A stretch of 58,970 nucleotides of DNA, from NCBI GenBank assembly GCA_035552395.1, contig DASZLL010000110.1, positions 1 through 58,970 on the forward strand, given 5' to 3'. This document shows positions 32,214 to 42,149 of this stretch, one piece after another. The first letter of the stretch is position 1. Each line of letters begins with the position of its first letter. Under the pieces are notes generated by a model. It did no database searches, was not told where the DNA came from, and was given only the letters and a program-made list of their open reading frames with translations. A program made the position numbers and the translations under genes. This DNA comes from Bog-473 sp035552395. GTDB taxonomy: Bacteria > Actinomycetota > Acidimicrobiia > Acidimicrobiales > RAAP-2.

Positions 32214-33274
32214 GCGCCGTGCCCCCGGTCCGGCCCGATTTGCAGCTCGCCGAGGGTTATCACTCGGCGCAGGTGGAGGCCGAGGTGCGCCTGAACACGA
32301 ACGAGTCACCGTTCGCCCCGCCCGACGAGTGGCGGGCCGAGCTGCTCGCCGCGCTCGAAGAGGTCTCCTTCCACCGCTATCCCGATCGTCCCGCCACCGA
32401 GCTACGCCAGGCGGTCGCCGACCTCCACGACGTGTCGCCTGCCGAGGTGTTCTGCGCCAACGGCTCCAACGAGGTGCTGCAGTCCCTCCTGCTCGCCTTC
32501 GGTGGCCCGGGCCGCCGCGCCCTGCTCTTCGAGCCGACGTACGCGCTGCACTCGCACATTTCGCGCATCACCGGCACCGAGGTCGTCGAGGGGTCGCGCG
32601 ACGACGATTTCTTGATCGACCCGAGCGACGCACAGAACCTGATCGCAGCGCAGCGGCCCGACGTGACGTTCCTCTGCTCGCCCAACAACCCCACCGGTCG
32701 CGCCGAGCCACCCGAGACCGTCGCGGCCGTCGCCCAGTCGGCACCCGGACTCGTCGTCGTCGACGAGGCCTACGGGCAATTCTCACCGTGGTCGGCCCTC
32801 CGCCTGCGCGGCCCGGCCCAACCAGGCCTCGTCGTCACGCGCACCTTCTCCAAGACGTGGGCCCTGGCCGGGGCGCGCCTCGGCTACCTGGTCGCCGACG
32901 CCGCGGTGGTCTCGGCATGCGAGGCGGTGGTGCTGCCGTATCACCTGTCGGCTCAGACGCAGGTCGCCGGTCTGCTCGCGCTGCGCCACGTGCCCGAAAT
33001 GGAGGCGCGGGTGGCCCGCATCACCGAGGAGCGGGGCCGGGTGGCGGCCGCCCTCGGCGATCTGCCGGTGGACAGCTGGCCGTCCGACGCCAACTTCATC
33101 CTGTTCCGACCCCGCGAGCGCGATGCGGACGAGGTCTGGAGCTCCCTCCTCGCCCACTCGGTCCTGATCCGCAACTGCGCCAGCTGGGAAGGCCTCAAGG
33201 GGTGCCTCCGCGTCACCATCGGCACGGCCGAGGAGAATGAGCGCTTCCTCCACGCGCTGAAGGAGAGCCTGTGA
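32210..33274 (+). CDS. hisC: Histidinol-phosphate aminotransferase HisC
   Basis: A PLP-dependent class I/II aminotransferase making histidinol phosphate. The 354 residues include RLNTNESPFAPP, the CSPNNPTGR motif, VVDEAYGQF and the PLP lysine in TFSKTWALAGARLGY, with the phosphate-binding RNCASWEGLKGCLRVTIGT near the end. It overlaps both neighbours by 4 nt, indicating translational coupling. Confidence 0.96.
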   Translation: MSAVPPVRPDLQLAEGYHSAQVEAEVRLNTNESPFAPPDEWRAELLAALEEVSFHRYPDRPATELRQAVADLHDVSPAEVFCANGSNEVLQSLLLAFGGPGRRALLFEPTYALHSHISRITGTEVVEGSRDDDFLIDPSDAQNLIAAQRPDVTFLCSPNNPTGRAEPPETVAAVAQSAPGLVVVDEAYGQFSPWSALRLRGPAQPGLVVTRTFSKTWALAGARLGYLVADAAVVSACEAVVLPYHLSAQTQVAGLLALRHVPEMEARVARITEERGRVAAALGDLPVDSWPSDANFILFRPRERDADEVWSSLLAHSVLIRNCASWEGLKGCLRVTIGTAEENERFLHALKESL

Positions 33275-33879
33275 CCGCCGCACCCGCATCACGTGTCGCC
33301 CGCCGGGACCGCGCCACCAAGGAGACGACCATCGCCGTCTCCTTGGATCTCGACGGCGCGGGCCGGACCGAAGTCTCGACCGGGCTGCCGTTCTTCGACC
33401 ACATGGTCGAGCAGCTCGGCAAGCACGCGTCCTTCGACCTGACGGTCCAGGCGCAAGGCGACCTGCACATCGACGCGCACCACACCGTCGAAGACGTGGG
33501 CATCGTGCTCGGCACCTGCCTGGCCGAGGCGCTGGGGGACAAGGCGGGCGTCCGCCGCTTCGCGTCCATGCTCCTGCCGCTCGACGAGGCACTCATCGAG
33601 GTGGCGCTGGACCTGTCGGGCCGTCCCTACCTCGCCTACGGGCTCGACTTCGCGCCCGACACGCCCGGACTCGGCACCCCGCCCTTCGACCCGCAACTGG
33701 CCGAGGAGTTCTGGCGCGCCTTCGCCACCGCGGCGAACCTGACGCTGCACATCCGGCGCCTGGAGGGCAAGAACACGCACCACATGCTGGAGGCGAGCTT
33801 CAAGGGAGTGGCGCGCTGTCTCCGCGACGCGGTGCGGGTCGAGGGAGGTGGCGTCCCGTCCACCAAGGGCAGCCTGTGA
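33271..33879 (+). CDS. hisB: Imidazoleglycerol-phosphate dehydratase HisB
   Basis: Dehydrates IGP to imidazole acetol phosphate. The 202-residue monofunctional form carries the metal-binding motifs FFDHMVEQLGKH, DLHIDAHHTVEDVGI and KNTHHMLEASFKG. No phosphatase domain is fused, as is normal outside the enterobacteria. It overlaps hisC and hisH. Confidence 0.97.
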   Translation: MTAAPASRVARRDRATKETTIAVSLDLDGAGRTEVSTGLPFFDHMVEQLGKHASFDLTVQAQGDLHIDAHHTVEDVGIVLGTCLAEALGDKAGVRRFASMLLPLDEALIEVALDLSGRPYLAYGLDFAPDTPGLGTPPFDPQLAEEFWRAFATAANLTLHIRRLEGKNTHHMLEASFKGVARCLRDAVRVEGGGVPSTKGSL

Positions 33880-34508
33880 CGGCTGCTCCCCGGATCGCCG
33901 TCCTCGACTACGGCATCGGCAACCTCCGGTCGGCCGAGAAGGCGCTGCAACACGTCGGTGCGGCGGCCCGACTGGTGACCGATCCGGCCGATGTCGACGC
34001 CGCCGATGCGGTTGTGCTGCCCGGGGTGGGTGCCTTCGGCGCGTGCGCGCGAGCGCTGCGCTCGAGCGGGCTCGAGGAGCCGGCTCGCAAGGCGCTTGCC
34101 GCCGGCGTGCCCTTCTTCGGCGTGTGCGTCGGCTTCCAGCTCCTCTACGCGGGGTCGGTGGAGTCGCCCGGGGCCGAGGGCCTCGGTGTGTTCGACGCTC
34201 AGGTCACCGCCTTGCCGCGCGGTGTCAAGCACCCGCCGATGCAATGGAACCAGCTCGAAGTGGCCCGGCCGGAAGCAGGCGAGCCCGACGCGCTACGCGG
34301 CCTGGGCCCGCGTCCATGGGTCTACTTCGTGCACTCCTTCGCCCCGCCGGTCGGGGAGGAGACGGCGGCCGTGTGCGACTACGGCGGACCCGTGGCCGCC
34401 CTGGTCAGCCGCGGCACCCTGTGGGGCGCCCAGTTTCACCCGGAGAAGTCCGGATCGACGGGCCTGCGGCTGCTGGCGAACTTCGTCGACCTGGCGGCGG
34501 CGCTCTGA
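33876..34508 (+). CDS. hisH: Imidazole glycerol phosphate synthase subunit HisH
   Basis: A class I glutamine amidotransferase that supplies ammonia to HisF. The 210 residues include the catalytic cysteine in FFGVCVGFQLLYAGS, the oxyanion motif VLPGVGAFG and the His/Glu pair in QFHPEKSG. It overlaps hisB and abuts hisA. Confidence 0.96.
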   Translation: MTAAPRIAVLDYGIGNLRSAEKALQHVGAAARLVTDPADVDAADAVVLPGVGAFGACARALRSSGLEEPARKALAAGVPFFGVCVGFQLLYAGSVESPGAEGLGVFDAQVTALPRGVKHPPMQWNQLEVARPEAGEPDALRGLGPRPWVYFVHSFAPPVGEETAAVCDYGGPVAALVSRGTLWGAQFHPEKSGSTGLRLLANFVDLAAAL

Positions 34509-35267
34509 ATGGACCTGTTTCCCGCAATCGACCTCCGAGGAGGCGCCGCCGTCCGCTTGACCCAGGGCGACTTCGCGCGCGAGCAGCAGTACGGCGACCC
34601 GGCCCAGCTCGCGGCGCGCTACATCGAGGGCGGGGCGCGCTGGATCCACGTGGTCGACCTCGATGCGGCCCGCACCGGCGTCCCGCACGAACGCGCTGCC
34701 CTGAAGGAGATCGTGGAGCTGGCCGCCCGGTCCTCGGTGCAGGTGCAGACGGGCGGCGGCATCCGCACCGAGGACGCGGCGGAGGAGTTGCTCGAGTCCG
34801 GCGTGACCCGGGTGGTGCTGGGCACAGCCGCTCTCGAGGATCCCGGCCTCGCCGCGCGGTGCGCACGTCGATGGCACGGACGGGTCGCGGTGGGCCTCGA
34901 CTACCGCGTCGGCGACGACGGTGTGGCCGAGGCGCAGGCGCAGGGCTGGCTGGCCGGGTCCGGCCGCTCGGTCGGCGAAATGTTGGCGCTCTGGACGGGC
35001 GAGCCGATCGGCGCGGTCGTGGTGACCGAGGTCGCCCGCGACGGGATGCTCGAAGGGCCCAACGTCGAGGGTCTGGCCGCTCTGTTGCAGCAGACCGAGT
35101 TGCCACTCGTGGCGTCCGGTGGCGTCGGGACGACACAGGACCTGTCCCACCTGGCCAAACTCGAGGCCGGCGGCCGCCGGCTCACCGGGGCGATCGTGGG
35201 CAAGGCGCTCGTCGAGGGCCGCTTCAGCGTGGAGGAGGGGATCGCAGCGTGCGCAGTGTCCGTCTGA
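34509..35267 (+). CDS. hisA: Phosphoribosylformimino-AICAR-phosphate isomerase HisA
   Basis: A (beta-alpha)8-barrel isomerase, 252 residues, with FPAIDLRGGAAVRLTQGD, VDLDAARTG, QTGGGIRTE, TEVARDGMLEGPN and ASGGVGTTQD. The catalytic aspartates are in AIDLRG and VARDGM. In many actinobacteria this gene (priA) also does the TrpF reaction, but a dedicated trpF is present at 42150-42833, so strict HisA function is more likely. It begins directly after the hisH stop and overlaps hisF by 19 nt. Confidence 0.94.
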   Translation: MDLFPAIDLRGGAAVRLTQGDFAREQQYGDPAQLAARYIEGGARWIHVVDLDAARTGVPHERAALKEIVELAARSSVQVQTGGGIRTEDAAEELLESGVTRVVLGTAALEDPGLAARCARRWHGRVAVGLDYRVGDDGVAEAQAQGWLAGSGRSVGEMLALWTGEPIGAVVVTEVARDGMLEGPNVEGLAALLQQTELPLVASGGVGTTQDLSHLAKLEAGGRRLTGAIVGKALVEGRFSVEEGIAACAVSV

Positions 35268-36013
35268 TCCCCTGCCTCGACGTCACGGGCGGGCGCGTCG
35301 TCAAGGGTGTCCAGTTCGTCGACCTGACCGACGAGGGCGACCCGGTGGAGCTCGCGGCGCGTTACGACGCCGAGGGCGCGGACGAGGTCACCTTCCTCGA
35401 CATCACGGCATCGTCGGACGAGCGAGAGACGATGGTCTCGGTCGTGGCGCGCACGGCGGAACAGGTGTTCATTCCCTTGACGGTGGGTGGTGGGGTCCGG
35501 GCGGCAGAGGATGCACGCCGCCTCCTCCGGGCCGGCGCAGACAAAATCGCGGTGAATACAGCCGCGGTCGAACGACCGGAGCTGGTGCGTGACATCGCGG
35601 ACGAGTTCGGGGGCCAGTGTGCCGTCGTGGCGATCGACGCGCGGGCGCGGGAGGGTGGCCGCGGGTGGGAGGTGTACACGCACGGCGGTCGGACGCCAGT
35701 GGGCCGCGACGTGATCGCCTGGGCTATCGAGTGCGCGGGCAACGGGGCCGGCGAGATCCTGCTCACGTCCATGGACCGCGACGGGACCAAGGACGGGTTC
35801 GACCTGGCGCTCACGCGCGCCGTCGTCGACGCGGTCGACATCCCGGTGGTGGCGTCGGGTGGCGTCGGGCGTCTGCAGGACCTGGTGGACGGCGCCGTCG
35901 ACGGCGGTGCCGACGCCGTGCTGGCCGCGTCGATCTTTCACCGGCGTCAGTTCACCATCGGCGAGGCGAAGGCGTACATGGCCGAACACGGCGTGACCGT
36001 GCGACCGCACTGA
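35249..36013 (+). CDS. hisF: Imidazole glycerol phosphate synthase subunit HisF
   Basis: The cyclase partner of HisH, a (beta-alpha)8 barrel of 254 residues. It has RLIPCLDVTGGRVVKGVQF, FLDITASSDERE, LTVGGGVRAAEDA, AGADKIAVNTAAV, AIDARA, LLTSMDRDGTKDG and VVASGGVG. The GTG at 35249 gives the standard N-terminus and puts the start inside hisA. Confidence 0.96.
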   Translation: MRSVRLIPCLDVTGGRVVKGVQFVDLTDEGDPVELAARYDAEGADEVTFLDITASSDERETMVSVVARTAEQVFIPLTVGGGVRAAEDARRLLRAGADKIAVNTAAVERPELVRDIADEFGGQCAVVAIDARAREGGRGWEVYTHGGRTPVGRDVIAWAIECAGNGAGEILLTSMDRDGTKDGFDLALTRAVVDAVDIPVVASGGVGRLQDLVDGAVDGGADAVLAASIFHRRQFTIGEAKAYMAEHGVTVRPH

Positions 36014-36036
36014 CCTGGAATACCGCCCTGGTGCGG

Positions 36037-36042
36037 TACCGT
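36037..36042 (+). promoter_or_regulatory. -10 element TACCGT, internal leaderless promoter before the GroES-like gene
   Basis: TACCGT ends 6 nt before GTG 36049, in the only gap of the his cluster (hisF ends 36013). It would allow the GroES paralogue, hisI and trpE to be expressed apart from hisD-F. Confidence 0.5.
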
Positions 36043-36048
36043 GCCTAG

Positions 36049-36498
36049 GTGCCCACGTCGACGAGCAAGAACGGAACGAGCCTGGCCAAGGCCGCGAAAG
36101 CCGACAAGGTGGAGAAGGCCGCGCCCGCCGCCGAGCATGTGCCGGCCGAGGTGCCGCGGCGGCAAAGCACGGCGCCCAAGACCGCGGACAAGCAGCCCAT
36201 CACGGTGCTCTTCGATCGGGTGATGGTGCAGATTTCGGCGTCGGACGGCGAGCGGCGCTCGCGGGCTGGGATCTTGATCCCGGCCACGGCGCAGATCACT
36301 CGCCGCCTCACCTGGGCGGATGCGGTGGCGGTCGGGCCGCACGTCCGCACCGTGAAGGTGGGCGACACCGTGCTCTTCAACCCCGAGGACCGCTTCGAGG
36401 TCGAGGTGCACGGCGAGGAGTACGTGATTCTGCGCGAGCGTGACATCCACGCCATCGCGTCGCCGCGCAACGACAGCGGGACGGGGTTGTATCTATGA
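36049..36498 (+). CDS. GroES-like co-chaperonin (Cpn10) paralogue
   Basis: A 149-residue protein with a 50-residue Lys/Ala-rich, probably disordered N-terminal extension followed by a Cpn10-type domain: ITVLFDRVMVQISA, SRAGILIPATAQ (the usual mobile-loop position), WADAVAVGPHVRTVKVGDTVLF and VHGEEYVILRERDIHAI. GroES proteins are about 95-100 residues, so the extension is unusual. The mobile-loop hydrophobic triplet that contacts GroEL is not the classical IVL/IVI, so GroEL binding is uncertain. Placement between hisF and hisI, with overlap into hisI (ATGA), is unexpected for a chaperonin. Confidence 0.78.
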   Translation: MPTSTSKNGTSLAKAAKADKVEKAAPAAEHVPAEVPRRQSTAPKTADKQPITVLFDRVMVQISASDGERRSRAGILIPATAQITRRLTWADAVAVGPHVRTVKVGDTVLFNPEDRFEVEVHGEEYVILRERDIHAIASPRNDSGTGLYL

Positions 36499-36889
36499 GC
36501 CAGACCTCGACCCCCGAGGGGGTGGCGCTCTCGGTGGACGCCGACCTCGTAGCGGCCATGGACTTCGCCAAGGACGCCGACGGGCTGGTGCCGGCGATCG
36601 TGCAGGACGCCAGCGACGGCACGGTGCTCACCCTCGCCTACATGGACGCCGAGGCGTTGCGCCGCACCCTGGCCACGGGCCGGTCGTGGTTCTACAGCCG
36701 CAGCCGCCAGGAGTACTGGCAGAAGGGTGAGACGTCGGGAGACCGCCAGTACGTGCGCGAGGTGCGCATGGACTGTGACGGCGATGCGCTGGTCGTGTTG
36801 GTCGATCAACACGGCCGCGGCGCCTGCCACACCGGCGAGCGAACCTGCTTCTATCGCACCATCGGCACGGGCCCGGGGGTGCCCGCGCC

Positions 36890-36893
<4 letters not shown>
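36495..36893 (+). CDS. hisI: Phosphoribosyl-AMP cyclohydrolase HisI
   Basis: Opens the adenine ring of PR-AMP in histidine synthesis. The 132 residues have LTLAYMDAEALRRTLATGRSWFYSRSRQEYWQKGETSG, then the metal-binding DCDGDALVVLV and GACHTGERTCFY cysteines. It is the stand-alone form without HisE fused. The end overlaps trpE. Confidence 0.96.
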
Positions 36894-38499
<1,606 letters not shown>

Positions 38500-38503
<4 letters not shown>

Positions 38504-39501
38504 GCTCTTCGGTGGACCTGCTCGAAGCGGACACGGTCGCGTTGCGGGGCGGGGCGGGCGCGTTTCGCTCCCCGCGTGACGTGGTGGCCGTCCGCGGCCC
38601 CGACGCCGAGTCGTATTTGCAGGGTCAGCTGAGCCAGGACGTGACGGCGCTGGCGGTGGGTGCGTCGGCCGACTCCCTCTTGCTCGAACCCGATGGCAAG
38701 CTCTCTGCGCTGCTGCGGGTGACGCGGACGGACGGGCAGGGCTTCGCCCTCGACTTGGACGCCGGGTACGGCGATGCTGTGGTGGCGCGGCTACGGCGCT
38801 TCTTGCTGCGCGCCAAGGTCGAACTGACGGTCCTGGACTGGCGATGCCTGTCACTGCGGGGCGCCGGCGTGGCCGAGGTGGCGGGCGGTTTGCTGACGGT
38901 CCTGGCCGAACGAGGCGTGCTGGCGCCGCCCTTCGAATGGAATGGTTGGCGCGGGGTCGACCTGCTCGGACCGCCCGACGTCGTGCTCGGACCGGACAGC
39001 GTCGATCTGCCGCCGGGCATCGTGGCGTGCGGGGCCGACGCGGTGGAGGCGTGCCGCATCGTCTCGGGCGTGCCGGCCATGGGTGCCGAGCTCACGGCGA
39101 AGACCATCCCGCACGAGGCGGGCCTCGTTGCGCGTACCGTCAGCTTCACCAAGGGGTGCTACACGGGGCAGGAGCTCGTGGCCCGGATCGATTCGCGCGG
39201 GGGCAACGTGCCACGGCGCCTGGTGGGAATCGTGGCTCCGGCCGGTTCCGCTGAGACCGACGCGCTGCTCCCGGGCATGACGCTGCACGCCGGCGAGGCC
39301 GCGGCCGGTGACGGCCCCGCCGACGACAAGGTCGTCGGCACGCTGACGTCGGCCGCGTGGAGCGTGGAGGTCGGGGCCTGGGTCGGCCTCGGCTATCTGC
39401 ATCGAAACGTCGACGCGCCGGGCCCGGCCCGGGTGCGCTCGGGGGATGGGACCGGCGGGTCGCGACCAGTTCAGGTGGCGCTGCTGCCGCTCGCCGGCTG
39501 A
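38500..39501 (+). CDS. ygfZ: Folate-binding YgfZ/GcvT-like protein
   Basis: A 333-residue protein of the YgfZ/COG0354 group, which uses folate to help repair or mature iron-sulfur enzymes. The diagnostic motif KGCYTGQELVARI is intact, preceded by IPHEAGLV and followed by a GcvT C-terminal barrel (VVGTLTSAAW... VGLGYLHR). The GTG start overlaps the trpE stop, so the two are coupled. In actinobacteria ygfZ often sits elsewhere, and its link with trpE here may be incidental. Confidence 0.88.
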
Positions 39502-39562
39502 GTCGGAGTCGGAGTCGATTCGTTCGGTGCCCGGCGCCGCTCGCGGAATAAATGGGTGGCCG

Positions 39563-39994
39563 GTGTTCCAGACCGTCGCCCTCTGGGTCCTCATCGCGTA
39601 CGCGTTGTGGCTCGCGGCCACGGTGCCGTTCAGCTCGCCGGCCAACATCCTCACGGCACTCGCCATCGCGGTCGTGGTCGTCTTGGTGATCGTGCGGTGG
39701 CCGGCGCGCCCGACCCGTGCGCTGATCGCCGAGGAGGAACGACCGCCACACCCGTACCTCGGATGGGTCGTGCTGGTCGTCCTCATCGTCGCGTGGGAGC
39801 TCGTCATGTACCTGGTCCGCGGCAGCAGGAGCGCCCATCCGACCCTGAGCTCGATGGCCGACGCGTTCGACCGGTACAACTACGGGCTGAAGGCCCTCGC
39901 GTGCATCGCCTGGTTGTGGCTCGGGACCGCCATTGTCCGCGCCGGCACGCCGACCGCGTCACGTGCAACGAGCCAAGGCGTTGCGCCGTCGTGA
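39563..39994 (+). CDS. Small membrane protein of unknown function
   Basis: A 143-residue protein with four hydrophobic helices: VFQTVALWVLIAYALWLAAT, an NILTALAIAVVVVLVIVRW pair, YLGWVVLVVLIVAWELVMYLV and ALACIAWLWLGTAIVRA. The GTG at 39563 starts exactly at the first helix; the upstream in-frame region encodes a Ser/Glu hexamer repeat and is unlikely to be translated. Its stop overlaps the next small membrane protein (GTGA). The two probably form one unit. No function is assigned. Confidence 0.65.
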   Translation: MFQTVALWVLIAYALWLAATVPFSSPANILTALAIAVVVVLVIVRWPARPTRALIAEEERPPHPYLGWVVLVVLIVAWELVMYLVRGSRSAHPTLSSMADAFDRYNYGLKALACIAWLWLGTAIVRAGTPTASRATSQGVAPS

Positions 39995-40194
39995 GCTCGA
40001 CGCCGAGCTATGCGGTGTGGGCCCTTCTCGGCGCGCTCGCGCTTGCGCTGTGGGTCGTCTCGCTCACCCCGGCCGGACGGCGCCTCATCGTCCGTCCCGC
40101 CGCGGTGCTGAGGCGGCTGGCCACAGACCCCTGGCTCCGGGTCCCGCTCCTCCTCGGCTGGGGGTGGCTGGGCTGGCATCTCTTCGCCCGCTGA
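39991..40194 (+). CDS. Small membrane protein, DUF6186-like
   Basis: A 67-residue protein with an N-terminal helix AVWALLGALALALWVVSL, a positively charged middle and a C-terminal VPLLLGWGWLGWHLFAR. The terminal LGWxWLGWHLF pattern is one I associate with the actinobacterial DUF6186 group, but this is from memory. It overlaps the upstream membrane protein by 4 nt. Confidence 0.6.
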   Translation: MSSTPSYAVWALLGALALALWVVSLTPAGRRLIVRPAAVLRRLATDPWLRVPLLLGWGWLGWHLFAR

Positions 40195-40202
40195 CCGTGC
40201 GA

Positions 40203-40214
40203 GGGGTGCACCCC
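40203..40214. promoter_or_regulatory. Palindrome upstream of the small-ORF pair
   Basis: GGGGTGCACCCC is a perfect 12 bp palindrome just after the small membrane gene. It could be an operator or the core of a weak terminator. Nothing else supports a specific role. Confidence 0.25.
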
Positions 40215-40267
40215 AACCGCAACCGGACGTCACCGGACATGACACGACCGAGGTCCACGCTTCCGTT

Positions 40268-40438
40268 ATGGGGACAGGGGTCACGGAGCAAGGGAAGCGT
40301 GAGGTGAGTGCCGGAGCAGGTGAGGCGTTGCCCGAGCTGAAGCCGTGGCGCGAGGTCGGATGGATCTTCCGCGACGGGGGCTGCGTCGCCATCGAGCGCA
40401 GGGACGATGTCACGCGGGCTCGCCCGCTGGTCGACTGA
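40268..40438 (+). CDS. Small hypothetical protein
   Basis: A 56-residue frame from ATG 40268 (or 44 residues from GTG 40304, preceded by GGGAAGCG). It contains LPELKPWREVGWIFRDGGCVAIERRDD, a compact alpha-beta-like pattern with one cysteine. The stop overlaps the next ORF (TGATG), and that coupling is the main reason to believe it. No family is recognised. Confidence 0.5.
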   Translation: MGTGVTEQGKREVSAGAGEALPELKPWREVGWIFRDGGCVAIERRDDVTRARPLVD

Positions 40439-40647
40439 TGGTCAAAGTCATCCATCTCTCCGAAGACGGCACCGAGAAGGCCGCCGTCGTCCTGGACGAC
40501 TTCACCGTTGAGGTCATCTACTCGGGCATCGCGGACATGCTGCGCGACGCCGCCTCCGCTGCGGCTGCGGACGTGACCCCGTCGTTCGACCTGAGCCGCG
40601 AGGCGCGCCAGCGCCGCGACAAGCTGCTGACCCGAATTCGCAGCTGA
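40438..40647 (+). CDS. Small hypothetical protein
   Basis: A 69-residue protein starting within the previous stop codon. It begins with beta-like strands MVKVIHLSEDGTEKAAVVLDDFTVEVIY, then an Ala-rich helix and a basic C-terminus REARQRRDKLLTRIRS. It is soluble and slightly reminiscent of small nucleic-acid-binding partners, but has no motif. Codon use fits the neighbours. Confidence 0.55.
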   Translation: MVKVIHLSEDGTEKAAVVLDDFTVEVIYSGIADMLRDAASAAAADVTPSFDLSREARQRRDKLLTRIRS

Positions 40648-40730
40648 GTCACCCCCGCCGCCCGGAGCGGGCGGACTGGGCTTCCCTGCTTCGCTGGCGC
40701 TGGCTGGAGCCGTCGCCGCGTGGCGTTTGC

Positions 40731-40736
40731 TACGTT
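40731..40736 (+). promoter_or_regulatory. -10 element TACGTT, leaderless promoter of the membrane-anchored protein gene
   Basis: TACGTT ends 9 nt before GTG 40746. Confidence 0.4.
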
Positions 40737-40745
40737 CGCCCGAAG

Positions 40746-41306
40746 GTGGGCGAGCGGGTGGGTCCGGCGGGTGGCGCGTCGGAGACGGATGCGAGGTGGC
40801 GCGAGATGCGGCGACGGCGGATCGGGGGCGTGCTGGCAGCGTGCTGTGTCGCCGCCGGCGCGTCCGGTGCCCTGGCCACCGCCTTGCTGGCACCCCCGGA
40901 CAACGGTGCCGGCGGATCCTCTGTCGTGGTCGCGGCCACTCCTCCGTCGGTTCACTCTTTGACACAGCCGTCACGGCCGTGGGTGGGAGGTGCGCGTGCG
41001 GAGACCTTCGTGACCCAGGCGAGCGGACTGCCTGCGGCCGGCGAGGCCACGGCGTCCGGCTGTACCCCCGCGTTGGCTTACCTCCGTGCGTATGCGGCTC
41101 CGGGGTTCTCCTTCGAATGCCCCGGCAATGCCGAAGGGCACCAGGCGATGACAACCTGCATCTCGCAGGCGTCGCCGTGCGGGGTGCGGCGCCTCATCGT
41201 GATCGCGGATCCGTGCCCGGACGCGTACATGAACGAGGCATCGAACTCGTGGGCGCTGATCGGAGCATCGGATGCTCCCCTCGACCCCTACGGGTCTTGC
41301 GCCTGA
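40746..41306 (+). CDS. Membrane-anchored extracytoplasmic protein of unknown function
   Basis: A 186-residue protein with a cytoplasmic Arg-rich start, a single hydrophobic helix (IGGVLAACCVAAGASGALATALLA, about residues 27-50) acting as anchor or signal, and an exported domain. That domain has paired cysteines (SGCTPALAYLRAYAAPGFSFECPGNAEGH, then MTTCISQASPCGVRRLIVIADPC) likely to form disulfides. The segment FSFECPGNAEGHQAMTTC suggests a compact secreted fold. No family is recognised. It sits alone between the small ORFs and trpC. Confidence 0.6.
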   Translation: MGERVGPAGGASETDARWREMRRRRIGGVLAACCVAAGASGALATALLAPPDNGAGGSSVVVAATPPSVHSLTQPSRPWVGGARAETFVTQASGLPAAGEATASGCTPALAYLRAYAAPGFSFECPGNAEGHQAMTTCISQASPCGVRRLIVIADPCPDAYMNEASNSWALIGASDAPLDPYGSCA

Positions 41307-41342
41307 GGGCCACCATGGGCTTTGGGCCAAATGACGCGCCGC

Positions 41343-41348
41343 TACGCT
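41343..41348 (+). promoter_or_regulatory. -10 element TACGCT, leaderless promoter of trpCFBA
   Basis: TACGCT ends 8 nt before trpC ATG 41357. No leader peptide, Trp codon run or attenuator hairpin is visible in the 50 bp before trpC. Confidence 0.5.
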
Positions 41349-41356
41349 GAGGCGCT

Positions 41357-42145
41357 ATGCCCACCTATCTGGAGGAGATCCTGACCTCCCATCGGGTGCG
41401 CGCCGCCGCTGACGGTCGCGTGCTTGGTGACCTGGTGGAACGGGCGCAGGCGACGCCGCAGCCCAGGGCTTTTGGTGCCGCCCTGCGCGGCGAGGGACTC
41501 TCCTGCATCGCGGAGATCAAGCGTCGTTCGCCGTCCAAGGGGGACTTGGACGCCGGGCTCCAGCCCGACGTCCTGGCCAAGGAATACGTGGCCGGCGGCG
41601 CCGCGTGCCTGTCCGTTCTGACCGACACGCTGTACTTCGGGGGATCGAGCGCCGACCTGACCGCGGCGAGCCAGGCCTCTGGCCTCCCCGTGCTCCGGAA
41701 GGACTTCACGGTCCAGGAAGCCGACGTTGTGGACGCCCGCCTCATGGGCGCGGACGCCGTGCTGCTCATCGTGGCGGCACTGGACGACGACACGCTTCGG
41801 CGTTGCGCGTCCCGGGCGGACGAGCTCGGGCTGGCTGCGCTCGTCGAGGTTCACGACGAAGCCGAGTTGGTGCGCGCCCTCGCCGCGGGCTCGAACATGG
41901 TCGGCGTCAACCAGCGCGACCTCAAGACCTTCCAGGTGGACCACGAGAGGGCGTGTGGGTTGGCGGCCAAGATCCCGGCCGACGTGCTGGCCGTGGCTGA
42001 GTCGGGCATCCGCGACGCCGACGACGCTCGGCGCCTGGCCGAAGCCGGTTACGACGCCGTGCTGGTCGGCGAGATGCTGATCCGGTCGGACGACAGGGCC
42101 GGTCAACTCCGAGGCCTCGTCGGCCACCCGGTCGGAACGCGGTAA
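41357..42145 (+). CDS. trpC: Indole-3-glycerol phosphate synthase TrpC
   Basis: Ring closure of CdRP to indole-3-glycerol phosphate. The 262-residue barrel has the catalytic CIAEIKRRSPSKG, SVLTDTLYFGGS, LRKDFTVQEADVVDARLMGADAVLLI, VGVNQRDLKTFQVD and VAESGIRDADDA. It is the monofunctional form. It is the first gene of a tight trpC-F-B-A run. Confidence 0.97.
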   Translation: MPTYLEEILTSHRVRAAADGRVLGDLVERAQATPQPRAFGAALRGEGLSCIAEIKRRSPSKGDLDAGLQPDVLAKEYVAGGAACLSVLTDTLYFGGSSADLTAASQASGLPVLRKDFTVQEADVVDARLMGADAVLLIVAALDDDTLRRCASRADELGLAALVEVHDEAELVRALAAGSNMVGVNQRDLKTFQVDHERACGLAAKIPADVLAVAESGIRDADDARRLAEAGYDAVLVGEMLIRSDDRAGQLRGLVGHPVGTR

Positions 42146-42149
42146 GGAC

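Noticed and set aside
39880..41154. A 424-codon minus-strand frame through the small-ORF region.
   Set aside because: Arg/Pro/Ser-rich with no fold pattern; the plus-strand small genes have overlapping start/stop junctions and promoter boxes.
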